This document shows positions 18,282-25,756 of a DNA stretch of 64,000 nucleotides, in pieces. Under the pieces are notes generated by a model that was not told the origin of the DNA, made no database searches, and worked only from the letters and a program-made list of their open reading frames with translations. This stretch comes from Anaerolineaceae bacterium (GTDB lineage Bacteria > Chloroflexota > Anaerolineae > Anaerolineales > Anaerolineaceae), in assembly GCA_017417055.1 (NCBI GenBank), contig JAFPZX010000006.1, positions 1-64,000 of the forward strand. Reading direction: 5' to 3'. Position numbers and translations under genes: made by a program. Position 1 is the stretch's first letter; every line of letters starts with the position of its first letter.

Positions 18282-18443
18282 TCATGGGGCAGGGTTATCC
18301 GGCTTTCCTTTTCCTTCAAAAGGATGGCGAAGCATGTCCGTTGTGAGTTCATTTATCCTTTTTGCAACAGCTTTATTCCTTGTCTGCCAATCTAAATAAT
18401 CTTCTCCTGCATCCTCATCCCACTGTAAATTACGGTTTGGCAT
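18282..18443 (-). pseudogene. yoeB: Truncated YoeB/Txe-family toxin
   Basis: A 53-codon frame starts 2 bp after the antitoxin stop with a good RBS (AGAGGAT). The product contains DYLDWQTRNKAVAKRIN and HPFEGKGKP, which align with the first half of YoeB-type mRNA interferases (DYxxWQxxDKKxxKRIN...PFEGxGKPE). It stops right after GKP, with Pro-Ala-Pro and a TGA. Complete YoeB is about 84-90 residues; the missing half carries the catalytic Arg and C-terminal His. The toxin should therefore be inactive. I did not find the missing half downstream in another frame. Confidence 0.75.
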
Positions 18444-18445
18444 GG

Positions 18446-18709
18446 TTAATCCTCTATTAAATCATGTTGTACAAGATTTAATTTGCCTGCTTTATATTTT
18501 TTCATTTTATTTTCAAGATAGCGTATGTTTGCTTCGGTATAAAAAGGGTCTAATGTCAATTCAAATGGGATGCGTTTTTCTCTGTTAACAGTTTTGGCGA
18601 AAATCGTAAATGCTGCGGTCATCGTTAAACCCAGTTCCGCACATACTTTTTCCATCCCTTTTTTCGTATCGGTATCCAGTTTGAAATTTATACTTGAGAC
18701 TTCTGACAT
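18446..18709 (-). CDS. relB: RelB/DinJ-family antitoxin
   Basis: An 87-residue protein. The N-terminal half (INFKLDTDTKKGMEKVCAEL, then GLTMTAAFTIFAKTV) is a ribbon-helix-helix DNA-binding domain of RelB/DinJ type, and the C-terminal half is charged and helical for toxin binding. It precedes a truncated YoeB-type toxin in the usual antitoxin-first order. RBS GAAAGGAGACCC. An extended -10 promoter lies at 18733-18741, and RelB-type proteins normally repress their own promoter. With a dead partner it may persist only as a DNA-binding protein or a decaying remnant. Confidence 0.87.
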   Translation of the reverse strand: MSEVSSINFKLDTDTKKGMEKVCAELGLTMTAAFTIFAKTVNREKRIPFELTLDPFYTEANIRYLENKMKKYKAGKLNLVQHDLIED

Positions 18710-18732
18710 TTTTGGGTCTCCTTTCTTTTATT

Positions 18733-18741
18733 ATTATAACA
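18733..18741 (-). promoter_or_regulatory. Extended -10 promoter of the relB operon
   Basis: The minus strand reads TGTTATAAT, a perfect TGnTATAAT, about 25 bp before the relB start. Confidence 0.6.
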
Positions 18742-19198
18742 TACAATACAAAGTTGTTATAAAGCTAATAGCTTTCCATATACTTTATTCTATGTTTCAT
18801 TATAATGCGGTTTTGTGATGCCCACCGGGGTTTGTCTCCATCATGATACATCGCGTGACTGTGGACAGTCCCTATAGGTGCTGTTCCCCGATGGCTAACC
18901 AAATAACCTCTCATCGGTATCCCATAAATTACCACTCAGCCGCGAAAATCGACCGCTCACGCCGTTTGAAGACCTGTTTTTCATTTTTTAGTGTATAGTC
19001 TGGTTGTAGATTGAGGCTTTTAATCGGTTTACTAAAAGAAATCTGCGCAAAATGGCAATTTTTGACAATACCGGGCTGTACCGTAGCCTCGATGCGGCTT
19101 CTTTACTCTATCTGACGTCTGAAGTCCAACGTCTATTTTCTGAAGTCTGACGTCTGAAGTCTGAATAGGCTGCGCTTCACAAATAACGGAAAGAGGAT
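18742..19198. repeat. Intergenic region with palindromic and short direct repeats
   Basis: No gene is supported here. A degenerate palindrome lies around 18815-18895, with CCCACCGGGG at one end and CCCCGATGGC at the other and GGACAGTCCC inside. At 19110-19165 short units of the form GTCTGAAGTCTGAC recur about four times, one of the short tandem repeat tracts of this genome. RBS GGAAAGAGGAT precedes the gene at 19199. Confidence 0.5.
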
Positions 19199-19651
19199 AT
19201 GAAGAAGAAATATCTCAGATATACCGGACTCGGATTCCTGATCGGGATTGTTGTCGGAAACGTAATCGCGTTTCTTCCGGTTCTGCTTGGGAAAAGAGAT
19301 TTCACGCTTGTTTCCCCGGTCCTGAAAGAAGAACTTGGTTCAGAGGGAAGCGCTTTTCTGGTCCAGACGCTGCTTTCCGGTCTGCTGGGAGCAGTGAGCT
19401 TTGCCGGGATGCTTTTCTATAAACGGGATGACTGGTCAATGATTCAATCTGCCGCGGTTCACTGGCTTTTGATTCTGTTGTTTTATTTTCCCATCGCGCT
19501 CTACTGCGGCTGGATCTCGGAGGAGCCGCGGGAAATGCTGATCATGGTGCTCGTCATGACCGCTGTTTATGTGCTGATCTGGCTGTTCATGAATTTGCGC
19601 TATCGGAAGCAGGTCAAAGAGCTCAATCGGAAACTGGAGGAAAGGGGGTAG
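19199..19651 (+). CDS. DUF3021-family membrane protein without a LytTR partner
   Basis: A 150-residue protein with four predicted membrane helices (about residues 9-30, 52-75, 88-105 and 113-132) and a charged C-terminus. It is a paralog of the protein at 21073; both share LLSGLLGA/LLSGILGA, PIALYCGW and LRYRK boxes. DUF3021 proteins usually follow a LytTR DNA-binding regulator and act as its membrane-bound inhibitor. No LytTR gene precedes this copy, so it is an orphan. Its stop codon is the first TAG of a tandem repeat tract. Confidence 0.78.
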   Translation: MKKKYLRYTGLGFLIGIVVGNVIAFLPVLLGKRDFTLVSPVLKEELGSEGSAFLVQTLLSGLLGAVSFAGMLFYKRDDWSMIQSAAVHWLLILLFYFPIALYCGWISEEPREMLIMVLVMTAVYVLIWLFMNLRYRKQVKELNRKLEERG

Positions 19652-19715
19652 GTTTCAGGTTTTAGGTATCAGGTGTCAGGGAATAGGTGTTAGGTGTTAA
19701 GGAATAGGGAATATG
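19649..19715. repeat. Short tandem repeat tract (TTAGG/TCAGG type)
   Basis: Roughly eight degenerate units such as TAGGTTTCAGG, TTTTAGG, TATCAGG and TGTTAGG follow the stop codon of the DUF3021 gene; the stop TAG itself is part of the repeat. Confidence 0.65.
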
Positions 19716-19803
19716 TGGTTATTTTTGGGGGTGCCCATTGATTGGGTAATCCCCGGAGGGTGTCCTGAAAGGGAAACTTTTATGTTTTTTATAAGGAGAT
19801 AAG

Positions 19804-20232
19804 ATGAATAAGTGTAAGTTTTATGTGTTTTTGCTGATCACAGCGATCTATCTGGTTTCATTTGGAACGGCGTTGGCAGGCGGACCTACACCAGAATGGT
19901 GTCAGGAATGCTGCGCGTCTGAATATGGGAAAAAGGGCCAGTGTACCGGCTGTACCTGCGGCAGTCCCGCCAGTTCCGGCGTCGATACCCCGGTGGTTTA
20001 CATCCGCCCGTCAGACGAGATTGGCGAGTTTTATCTCATTGGCAACAAAAAGGAATATGTTAGCTTCAAGAAATGGGATGATTGCATGAATTATTTCGGC
20101 GACGCGATCAAATGCAGCAGGATTGTGACCAATGAATGTTCGAGCTGTTTGGGTGTTTGTGAGGCCCAGAAAGCTCACTTGGGCTCGGAAATATTATTAT
20201 GCAGTAAGGTCTGTAAAGACAAGTGTCATTAA
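19804..20232 (+). CDS. Secreted cysteine-rich small protein
   Basis: A 142-residue protein with an N-terminal signal peptide (about residues 1-26, ending GTALAGG) and a mature part containing 14 cysteines, an even number compatible with seven disulfides. Clusters are WCQECC, QCTGCTC and SSCLGVC, with a C-terminal CSKVCKDKCH. A short non-Cys beta-like segment (VVYIRPSDEIGEFYLIGNKK) separates the two clusters. RBS AAGGAGAT. I do not recognise a family. Possible roles are a secreted binding peptide, inhibitor or metal binder; none can be chosen from sequence. Confidence 0.72.
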   Translation: MNKCKFYVFLLITAIYLVSFGTALAGGPTPEWCQECCASEYGKKGQCTGCTCGSPASSGVDTPVVYIRPSDEIGEFYLIGNKKEYVSFKKWDDCMNYFGDAIKCSRIVTNECSSCLGVCEAQKAHLGSEILLCSKVCKDKCH

Positions 20233-20249
20233 CGCCGGGACTTCAAAGG

Positions 20250-20314
20250 TAGCACTGATTAATTGAAGTTCGGGGACGGTTCTGCACGAAGCGCAGAACT
20301 GTTCTCCCCTTTTT
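20250..20314 (+). repeat. Family C palindromic repeat, also a likely terminator
   Basis: It begins GCACTGATTAATT and contains GGGGACGGTTCTGC, a loop ACGAAGC, and GCAGAACTGTTCTCCCC followed by TTTTT. The hairpin with T-tract (20272-20314) could terminate the cysteine-rich gene. Related copies are at 30828 and 63424, and a truncated one at 16313. Confidence 0.7.
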
Positions 20315-20374
20315 AGGTTCTTAAAGTAATTATTCAGTACCGGGACTGTCACCGTAGACTCATTACTGTTCACT

Positions 20375-20505
20375 GGGTGGTCACAGGGGTCAGACCTTTA
20401 GGTCTGTCCCCGCCATCTTGCCGACGGACGATCCTTATGTTTTGCTCATCCTATTCCAAGGCGGCGGGGACGAAGGGTGAAGGTTCGACCCCTCATCCCA
20501 GGGAT
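20375..20505. repeat. Family E repeat, left arm of an inverted pair
   Basis: About 130 bp, nearly the reverse complement of 21596-21728. Each arm also has its own hairpins (GGTCAGACCTTTAGGTCTG and a GGTTCGACCCC/GGGGACGAA pair). The two arms bracket the LytTR/DUF3021 gene pair. Confidence 0.8.
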
Positions 20506-20516
20506 GGTAACAGTCT

Positions 20517-20545
20517 GAGTCAGCGAAAACAGCTCACTTTGACTC
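20517..20545. repeat. Family A repeat, half copy in reverse orientation
   Basis: GAGTCAGCGAAAACAG, CTCACTTTGACTC matches the reverse complement of the first half of the element at 1901. It is followed by the shared end sequence TACTGAATAGCTGCG. Confidence 0.6.
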
Positions 20546-20608
20546 AGATACTGAATAGCTGCGTTACAATTAGAAAACGGAAGCATCCCTGAAAGCTGTC
20601 TGCCTAAG

Positions 20609-21076
20609 ATGAAAAATATTGAAGTCCTGTTTGACAAAAATCCGAATCTGAAAAATATTATCGTCACGATATCTGCCCCGGAGATGGACGAGCAGGTAGA
20701 ATATTTGATGGAGATGGTCAAAAACACGGGCGGGACAGATCTTTATGTTCAGGATGAAATCGGACGTCAGCGCCGTATCTCAGAAGACAGGATCATCCGT
20801 ATTGAAGTAAATCAAAAGGGCGTTTCCGTTTATACCTGCGATGGAGTGTTCAGTCTCCACAGGAGTCTTCAGAATGTTGAATCAATGCTGCACAGCAGCT
20901 TGTTCCTGAAAATCTCCCGTTTTGAGATCATCAACCTTCAGAGAGTCAGAAATTTTGATTTTACCGTCACAGGGACGCTCAAAATCGAATTTGAAGACGG
21001 AAGCTTCACCTGGGCTTCCCGCCGTTTTATTCCGTTGATCAGGCATCGTCTGTCGGAAAGGGGAGGAGAACAATGA
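20609..21076 (+). CDS. LytTR-domain DNA-binding regulator
   Basis: A 155-residue protein with a short N-terminal region (residues 1-45) and a C-terminal LytTR DNA-binding domain (about 50-150). The domain reads DLYVQDEIGRQRRIS, then VYTCDGVFSLHRSLQNVE, LKISRFEIINLQRV and ASRRFIPLIRHRL, the usual order for this fold. It lacks a response-regulator receiver domain, as in LytTR regulatory systems in which the partner is a membrane inhibitor encoded next door. The stop overlaps the DUF3021 start (ATGA). No clear RBS is seen. Confidence 0.87.
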   Translation: MKNIEVLFDKNPNLKNIIVTISAPEMDEQVEYLMEMVKNTGGTDLYVQDEIGRQRRISEDRIIRIEVNQKGVSVYTCDGVFSLHRSLQNVESMLHSSLFLKISRFEIINLQRVRNFDFTVTGTLKIEFEDGSFTWASRRFIPLIRHRLSERGGEQ

Positions 21077-21561
21077 AAAGCAAGATCCTGAAACTGGCGC
21101 TGATCGGTTTTGTTCTCGGGATGCTGATCGGGAATCTTATATCATATCTATCTGCCGATAAAAGCGCCGAGCCGCTTGTGATCGTCTCTCAAGTGCTGAT
21201 CCGGCGTACCGGTTCTGTCGAGGCTGCCATGATCGTAAATACTCTGCTGTCGGGAATCTTAGGAGCTTTCTGCATGGCAGGCACGATATTTCACGATCCC
21301 GAAGTATATGATTGGGGATTGACAAAGGCAGCGGTGCTTCACTTTTTGCTGATCCTTGCGGTGAATATTCCTATCGCCCTTTACTGCGGATGGCTTAAGC
21401 CCGGATTCCATGACCTGCTGATATGGGTCTCGTTTATGGCTCTGAGCTATTTTATCGTCTGGCTCATCATGTTTCTCCGATATCGGAAGGAAACCGAAGA
21501 ACTGAACAGGATGCTGAATAAAAATCAGCCTGCAGAACCGGACCCAAAACATCATTACTAA
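21073..21561 (+). CDS. DUF3021-family membrane protein, partner of LytTR
   Basis: A 162-residue protein with four membrane helices and a hydrophilic tail, start overlapping the LytTR stop by 4 bp with RBS GGGGAGGAG. In LytTR regulatory systems the membrane protein holds the regulator inactive and releases it on a membrane or cell-density signal; that is family knowledge, not shown here. It is paralogous to the orphan copy at 19199. Confidence 0.85.
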   Translation: MKSKILKLALIGFVLGMLIGNLISYLSADKSAEPLVIVSQVLIRRTGSVEAAMIVNTLLSGILGAFCMAGTIFHDPEVYDWGLTKAAVLHFLLILAVNIPIALYCGWLKPGFHDLLIWVSFMALSYFIVWLIMFLRYRKETEELNRMLNKNQPAEPDPKHHY

Positions 21562-21595
21562 TCAAAGTCTATCCATCGGGGACAGTACCTATGTT

Positions 21596-21728
21596 ACCAT
21601 TCAAGGGATGAGGGGTCGAACCTTTAGGTTCGTCCCCGCCGCCTTGGAATAGGTGAGCAAAACAAAAGGATCGTCCGTCGGCAAGATGTGCGGGGACAGA
21701 CCTAAAGGTCTGACCCCTGTGACCACCC
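21596..21728. repeat. Family E repeat, right arm of an inverted pair
   Basis: The reverse complement of this stretch reproduces 20375-20505 with a few substitutions and one or two indels, including GGACGATCCTTNTGTTTTGCTC and TATTCCAAGGCGGCGGGGAC. Spacing between the arms is about 1.1 kb. Confidence 0.8.
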
Positions 21729-21767
21729 CGTGAAAAGTTCATTCCCAATAGGTTTGAATGACACTTA

Positions 21768-21776
21768 TGATACAAT
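21768..21776 (+). promoter_or_regulatory. Extended -10 promoter giving a probable leaderless transcript
   Basis: TGATACAAT (TGnTAnAAT type) ends 7 bp before the ATG at 21783, so transcription would start at or very near the start codon. There is no room for a Shine-Dalgarno sequence. Confidence 0.55.
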
Positions 21777-21782
21777 AGAAGA

Positions 21783-22307
21783 ATGGAACGCGGCATAGAG
21801 AAATTTCCGGTTGAAAAAAGACAGATACGTTATGAAGAGCCGCCGGAGCTGATTTTTTTCGATGTTGACGAGGATCAGGAAGAAGCGGATTTTATCCGTG
21901 TGGATGACTTGTTTTCTTCGGAAGACGCTTCGGCGCAAAAACTGACCGGAAAAGTTACCTTTACCCTTTTCCCGCAAAAGGACGAAGATATTATCGACAG
22001 CAGGCTTTCCCGTATGATCCGGCGGACACTGATTCTCAGCGGACTCCGGCTGGAACATCCAACAGACAGTTTACGGATCCGTCCGAAATTCGCGCAATGG
22101 ACCATCGAACTTGGAGATACAGATGAAGCGGAACAGCTCATCCGCGAATTCCGCGCAGATATGGAAGAGCAGACACACAGCATGAAAAAGATTCCCGCAG
22201 AAGAACGGTATTGGTCAGATAATTGTTTTGTGTGCCCTGCGGACAAAAACCTTTCAGACGACACCATTATCCGTGCCGCGGATCATTACAGAAAACAGGC
22301 AGCTTAA
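21783..22307 (+). CDS. Conserved-looking hypothetical protein upstream of polA
   Basis: A 174-residue acidic, soluble protein without membrane segments or signal peptide. It begins MERGIEKFPVEKRQIRYEEP and ends in a helical SDDTIIRAADHYRKQAA. The middle part (FTLFPQKDEDIIDSRLSRMIRR) is amphipathic. No family is recognised. It ends 11 bp before polA, likely in the same transcript, which makes a nucleic-acid-related role possible but unproven. The reading frame has the same codon preferences as its neighbours. Confidence 0.65.
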   Translation: MERGIEKFPVEKRQIRYEEPPELIFFDVDEDQEEADFIRVDDLFSSEDASAQKLTGKVTFTLFPQKDEDIIDSRLSRMIRRTLILSGLRLEHPTDSLRIRPKFAQWTIELGDTDEAEQLIREFRADMEEQTHSMKKIPAEERYWSDNCFVCPADKNLSDDTIIRAADHYRKQAA

Positions 22308-22318
22308 AAGAGGCATAT

Positions 22319-25114
22319 ATGAAAGAAACCCTTTACCTTGTTGACGGACACGCAATCGCGTACCGTGCTTATTTCGCCATAACAGCCGGGCAGGACACGT
22401 CCCGCTGGATGACCCCGGAAGGAGAACCGACTGCCGGCACTTATGGATTCGCCTCGATCCTGCTGCGGCTGCTGGAAAACAATCATCCGGATTACCTGGC
22501 CATCGCATTCGATATTGGCAAAACCTTCCGCAACGACCTATACCCTGCTTACAAAGGCACCCGTGCTAAAATGCCGGATGATCTGCGCTTGCAGATCTCC
22601 CGGATGAAAGAACTGGTCGATACGCTGGGCGTTCCCCGTCTGGAAGTGGAAGGCTTTGAGGCGGATGACGTTCTCGGTTCGACAGCCAAACAGATGGCGG
22701 CAAAAGGATACAACGTCAGAATCATCACAGGTGACCGGGATCTGCTGCAGCTGGTGGATGAAAACATTACCGTCTCGCTGCCCGGCAGCAAGCTTTCTGA
22801 TTCCAAAGACTATACGCCGCAGATGGTCAAAGATTTTCTGGGTGTAAGACCGGATCAGGTGGTGGATTATAAAGCTCTGGTGGGTGACCCTTCGGACAAT
22901 TATCCGGGAATTCCCGGCATCGGTCCCAAAACCGCTGTCACGCTGCTGGAAACCTATGATACGCTTGATAATATATACGCAAACACTGATAAATTGAAAG
23001 GCGCTGTCAAAACGAAAATCGAAAACAACCGGGAAAGCGCGTATCTCAGTCAGAATCTGGCAAGGATCCGCACCGACCTGCCGGAATATTTCCAAATCGA
23101 AGAAGCCTCCACCGGCAATATCGATTTTCCCGCCATGGACAAGCTGTTCCGCACGCTGCAGTTCAATACACTGCTGCCCAAACTGCGGAAACTGGCCCCC
23201 AATTATCAACAAGACGAGGAGCAGCCCGCCCTTTTCGCTGCTGCTGCCATTCCCGATACGGAAGAAGAAAAAGCCTACGAAAATACTACAATTATTGTCG
23301 ACAATGAAGCCGCATTAGATGATTTAGCTGCCAAACTGCAAAATGCGGAAATGATCGCGCTGGATACGGAAACCACCGGCGTTGACGCCATGTCCTGTGA
23401 TCCGGTTGGTTTTTCCTTCGCGGTTCAACCGAATATTGGTTATTACATCCCTGTCGGACATAATTTTATAGAAAAACAACTGCCATTGGATATTGTACGG
23501 GAAAAACTGGGCCCAATTCTGGCTAATCCCGACATTCCGAAAGCCGGACACAATATCAAATATGACATGATCATTCTCGCGCGCTGCGGTATGCCCGTAA
23601 AGGGGATCCGTTTTGACAGCATGATAGCCGGTTGGATCCTGGATCCGGAATCTCGTCAACTGGGTCTCAAACCGATGGCAAAATCCCTGCTCGGGATAAA
23701 AATGACGGAAATCGAAACGCTGATCGGGAAGGGAAAACAGCAGATCACCATGGACCGCGTCCCGGTGAAAGATGCCGCGCCTTATGCCGCAGCTGATGCG
23801 GAAGTGGTACTGCAATTAATGCCGATCCTTCGTGAACGGCTGCAAAAGGAACAGACAGAACATATTCTGGATGAACTGGAAATCCCGCTGATTCCGATCC
23901 TTGCGGATATGGAAATGCGGGGTATTTTGCTTGACCGCGAATTTCTGCAGAAAATGTCTGGTGATCTGGCGGAACGGCTTGCCGGTTTGGAAGGGGAAAT
24001 TTATTCACTGGTCGGATATCCCTTCAATATCAACTCAACTCAGCAGCTTTCCGCCGCGCTGTTCAATACGCTCGGACTGGTTCCTCCCCGTACAGCCAAG
24101 AAAACATCTTCCGGGAATTACTCAACCGCCGCGGATGTATTGGAGGAAATGCGCGGAGATCATCCGGTGATCGACAAAATCCTGGAATACCGCGAGGTCG
24201 GGAAGCTCAAAAGTACCTATACCGATACCCTGCCGGAAAGTATCGACAAAAACACCGGACGGGTGCACACCTCCTTCAACCAGACCGGGACGGTGACCGG
24301 ACGGCTCGCATCCGCTTCCCCGAATCTGCAGAATATTCCCACGCGGACCGAGCTCGGCAAACAAATCCGTACTGCCTTCACCGCGGCTCCGGGGTATAAA
24401 TTGCTTTCTGTTGACTACAGCCAAATCGAACTGCGCATTGTCGCGCATATGTCCGGTGACGAAGCCATGATCTCCGCCTTCAATGCGGGGCAGGATATTC
24501 ATGCCGCAACGGCCGCGGCAATCTACCGCTGCGACATTGCCGATGTCACCAAAGAGCAGCGTCGGCATGCCAAAGCTATTAATTTCGGCTTGATTTACGG
24601 GATGAGCGCCTTTGGACTCTCAAAATCTACCGGGCTTACCCCTGCGGAAGCGTCTGCTTTTGTCAAGGCATACTTTGAGCAGTTCCCGAAGGTCAGTGCC
24701 TTTTTGGACGGATTAAAGCAGACAGCCGCTCAGCAGGGTTGGGTGCAGACAATTGCAGGAAGAAAACGTTATTTTCCCAATTTAAAACGGGAATTGAATT
24801 ACAATTTACGTAACCGGGAAGAACGCGAAGCGATCAATGCCCCGGTTCAGGGAACTTCCGCGGATATTTTAAAAGCCGCGATGATCAAACTTCCCGCGGA
24901 ATTGGAAAAACGCGGACTGCATGCTCCGATCCTGCTGCAGGTTCATGATGAACTGATGCTGGAGGTCCCGGAAAACGAGCTTCCCGCTGTCAGGGAAGCC
25001 GTGCAGGAAGTTATGGAGAACATTACAAAACTTTCTGTCCCCCTCCTGACCGAAGCGAAAAGCGGAACCAATTGGGGAAGTTTGGCAGAATTTGATCGAA
25101 CCACTGGCTGCTGA
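22319..25114 (+). CDS. polA: DNA polymerase I
   Basis: A 931-residue enzyme that fills gaps and removes RNA primers in replication and repair. The start is the ATG at 22319 (RBS AGAGG), giving the normal N-terminus MKETLYLVDGHAIAYRAYF; an upstream in-frame start at 22223 would overlap the previous gene by 85 bp. The 5'-3' exonuclease domain covers residues 1-290. The 3'-5' proofreading domain (about 330-510) keeps its ALDTETTG, HNIKYDM and YAAADA motifs, so it should be active. The polymerase domain (530-931) has SVDYSQIELRI, RRHAKAINFGLIYG and QVHDELMLEV. The last few codons and stop lie in a tandem repeat tract. Confidence 0.97.
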   Translation: MKETLYLVDGHAIAYRAYFAITAGQDTSRWMTPEGEPTAGTYGFASILLRLLENNHPDYLAIAFDIGKTFRNDLYPAYKGTRAKMPDDLRLQISRMKELVDTLGVPRLEVEGFEADDVLGSTAKQMAAKGYNVRIITGDRDLLQLVDENITVSLPGSKLSDSKDYTPQMVKDFLGVRPDQVVDYKALVGDPSDNYPGIPGIGPKTAVTLLETYDTLDNIYANTDKLKGAVKTKIENNRESAYLSQNLARIRTDLPEYFQIEEASTGNIDFPAMDKLFRTLQFNTLLPKLRKLAPNYQQDEEQPALFAAAAIPDTEEEKAYENTTIIVDNEAALDDLAAKLQNAEMIALDTETTGVDAMSCDPVGFSFAVQPNIGYYIPVGHNFIEKQLPLDIVREKLGPILANPDIPKAGHNIKYDMIILARCGMPVKGIRFDSMIAGWILDPESRQLGLKPMAKSLLGIKMTEIETLIGKGKQQITMDRVPVKDAAPYAAADAEVVLQLMPILRERLQKEQTEHILDELEIPLIPILADMEMRGILLDREFLQKMSGDLAERLAGLEGEIYSLVGYPFNINSTQQLSAALFNTLGLVPPRTAKKTSSGNYSTAADVLEEMRGDHPVIDKILEYREVGKLKSTYTDTLPESIDKNTGRVHTSFNQTGTVTGRLASASPNLQNIPTRTELGKQIRTAFTAAPGYKLLSVDYSQIELRIVAHMSGDEAMISAFNAGQDIHAATAAAIYRCDIADVTKEQRRHAKAINFGLIYGMSAFGLSKSTGLTPAEASAFVKAYFEQFPKVSAFLDGLKQTAAQQGWVQTIAGRKRYFPNLKRELNYNLRNREEREAINAPVQGTSADILKAAMIKLPAELEKRGLHAPILLQVHDELMLEVPENELPAVREAVQEVMENITKLSVPLLTEAKSGTNWGSLAEFDRTTGC

Positions 25115-25129
25115 CTACTGACTGCTGAT
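25104..25129. repeat. Short tandem repeat tract between polA and the sigma factor gene
   Basis: Units of the form CTGGCTGCTGA, CTACTGA, CTGCTGA fill the gap. The polA stop TGA is part of the repeat, and the next ATG follows directly after it without a ribosome-binding site. Confidence 0.65.
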
Positions 25130-25717
25130 ATGAACGATACTTTTGAAAACGAAGCAAAATATCTTGAGATGGCCATTGAGGGCTCTCTTGAGGCATTTAA
25201 CTGTCTGGTGACCTATTACCAGACGGCTGTTTTCAACACGGCATTGCGCATTATGTGCGATCCGGCCTGTGCGGATGACATCACGCAGACCGCCTTTATC
25301 AATGCCTGGAAACATATCGGCAGTTTCAACGGAACTTCCTTCAAACCCTGGATCCTCCGCATCACGATCAATGCCTGCTATGACGAACTCCGCAGACTCA
25401 AGCGCCATCCGGAACAGGAACTTGTCCCGCAATCACAAGACAGTGACGACGAAAATGAGGATGTTCCCTGGCTCATCGACCCGTCGGAATCTCCTGTGGA
25501 ACAAATTGAACGTCAGGATCGTCAAGAATCTATCATCAGTTGTTTTGAAAACCTTCCGGATGTTTACCGTTCGGTTTTTCTGCTGATCGATATACAGGAA
25601 ATGGACTACCAAACTGTAGCCGATACACTCAAACTCCCGCTGGGAACGGTGAAAAGCCGCCTGCTGAGGGCTCGTCTCCGTATGCGGGATTGTTTGAAAT
25701 CCAAAGGGAACTTTTAA
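25130..25717 (+). CDS. ECF-subfamily RNA polymerase sigma factor
   Basis: A 195-residue sigma-70 factor with region 2 (residues 15-85, including DDITQTAFINAWKHI and FKPWILRITINACYD) and region 4 (about 130-190, with YQTVADTLKLPLGTVKSRLLRARLRM). Regions 1 and 3 are absent, as expected for the ECF group. It binds core polymerase and directs it to a stress or envelope regulon. The next gene, 39 bp downstream, encodes a probable membrane anti-sigma factor, the standard pairing. No Shine-Dalgarno sequence precedes the ATG, which abuts a repeat tract. Confidence 0.92.
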   Translation: MNDTFENEAKYLEMAIEGSLEAFNCLVTYYQTAVFNTALRIMCDPACADDITQTAFINAWKHIGSFNGTSFKPWILRITINACYDELRRLKRHPEQELVPQSQDSDDENEDVPWLIDPSESPVEQIERQDRQESIISCFENLPDVYRSVFLLIDIQEMDYQTVADTLKLPLGTVKSRLLRARLRMRDCLKSKGNF

Positions 25718-25756
25718 TCGTGATGAAGCGTTAATCACAGAGAAGACGGTGATGTT

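Noticed and set aside
20480..20510. tRNA-like GGTTCGACCCC words
   Set aside because: They belong to the family E palindrome; no acceptor stem, anticodon arm or CCA end can be folded around them.
20375..21728. Insertion sequence with transposase
   Set aside because: The enclosed genes are a LytTR regulator and a DUF3021 membrane protein; no transposase or recombinase motif is present.
22223..22318. Longer start for polA overlapping the upstream gene
   Set aside because: The family N-terminus begins at MKETLYLVDGH (22319), which has its own RBS.
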